Shown: positions 5,761-6,087 of the stretch, piece by piece
How positions within the stretch are numbered: position 1 is the first letter of the stretch
Layout: every line of letters starts with the position of its first letter
NCBI GenBank assembly: GCA_023391625.1
Contig: JAEWAN010000024.1
Coordinates: forward strand, 1 to 6,087
Origin: Bacteroidota bacterium
GTDB lineage: Bacteria; Bacteroidota; Bacteroidia; Bacteroidales; Paludibacteraceae
Direction of reading: 5' to 3'
DNA length: 6,087 nt
Program-made: the position numbers and the translations under genes
Notes under the pieces: generated by a model
Seen by the model: only the letters and a program-made list of their open reading frames with translations
Databases searched by the model: none
Told to the model about the DNA's origin: nothing

Positions 5761-6049
5761 CGGTTTTCGCTCCGCAAAAACCGGTGCTTGCCGCCGTTTG
5801 GCTCCATTTCGCCTGCGGCGGAACCGCGCTGGCGTTCCTTGCCCCCGCCGGGGGCATGATACTCTCGCATCCGAAGGATGCGGGTAAATTTGAAACCAGA
5901 TTTTTCGATAGAGCCACGCGCATGTCATCCTTACTGTTAAGCGTGGCGACGAAAAATCAGTCCTTATTTGCCGTTGGGGGGCCGGGGGCCTCGGAGAGAG
6001 GCGTGAAGAAAAATCATGATTTGATACGGAATTTGAAATCATGATTTTT
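5761..6049. other. Non-coding leader with a series of inverted repeats
   Basis: The ~350 bases before the zinc-ribbon gene hold no convincing gene. Inverted repeats found: CGGTTTT/AAAACCG (5761-5783); GCCCCC/GGGGGC (5841-5855); CGCATCC/GGATGCG with a 3-base loop (5866-5882); a two-part stem GATTTTTCG/CGAAAAATC (5899-5907 with 5950-5958) enclosing GCCACGC/GCGTGGC (5913-5919 with 5941-5947); GCCTC/GAGGC (5988-6002); and a perfect 14-bp AT-rich arm pair AAAAATCATGATTT (6009-6022 with 6036-6049) followed by a T-run on the plus strand. The last could terminate transcription from either side. The cluster could be a structured 5' leader or a repetitive intergenic element; no known riboswitch consensus was recognised. 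No clear -35/-10 promoter pair was found. Confidence 0.6.
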
Positions 6050-6087
6050 TAGCCGAACGGAACGCCCCCGGTGTTCTTTGGTTACTT

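Noticed and set aside
5741..5923. 60-codon minus-strand frame ending at the zinc-ribbon ribosome binding site
   Set aside because: It lies within the hairpin cluster and its stop overlaps the ribosome binding site. The product shows no domain and looks like translated intergenic repeat. A leader peptide cannot be excluded.
3770..6044. Two long plus-strand frames (3770-5731 and 4746-6044)
   Set aside because: Cys/Arg/Pro/Ala-rich products typical of antisense shadows in GC-rich DNA. They run through the zinc-ribbon gene, the repeats and the leader without domain-like sequence.

Overview
The window looks like a piece of a prophage or related integrative element from a GC-rich member of the Clostridia, plausibly an Oscillospiraceae-type gut bacterium. 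This is inferred from gene style, AGGAGG-type ribosome binding sites and a phage-like zinc-ribbon gene; no marker gene is present to fix the taxon. All supportable genes lie on the minus strand, so the locus reads from high to low coordinates. The long plus-strand reading frames are shadows.

In reading order: (i) 6087-5735 is a non-coding leader packed with inverted repeats. (ii) 5734-5546 encodes a small zinc-ribbon protein with a strong ribosome binding site. (iii) 5496-3356 is a large polyvalent/pretoxin-type gene. It has an N-terminal array of three 47-residue repeats, a Gly/Ala-rich helical core, two copies of a short helical junction motif (TRxEVQGMS...DAIRESM), and an AT-rich C-terminal toxin-like domain. 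It needs one -1 frame change near 4937. (iv) 3335-3039 is the candidate immunity gene for that tail, followed by a perfect intrinsic terminator at 2989-2961.

Beyond the terminator lie displaced tail modules without their own expression signals. Module 2 (2922-1838) starts abruptly inside a ~279-bp near-identical copy of the main gene's core and junction motif. It then switches to a different AT-rich toxin-like tail with its own immunity gene overlapping by ATGA. Module 3 (1803-98) starts with another copy of the junction motif, interrupted by a ~138-bp palindrome-rich insert. It continues into a two-zincin tail (HELGH, then HEVQH in a domain resembling LPD23 of phage polyvalent proteins) and carries a one-base frameshift. 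A new reading frame starts 2 bases after it and runs off the window.

The architecture is that of a polymorphic-toxin locus with one expressed toxin/immunity pair and silent cassettes downstream. Repeated core and junction sequence would let homologous recombination swap tails. The unusual points are the carrier, a phage-polyvalent-like protein rather than an obvious CdiA, Rhs or LXG protein, and the junction motif that every tail shares. Toxin, immunity and swapping functions are inferences from organisation; no catalytic family was firmly recognised for either toxin tail.
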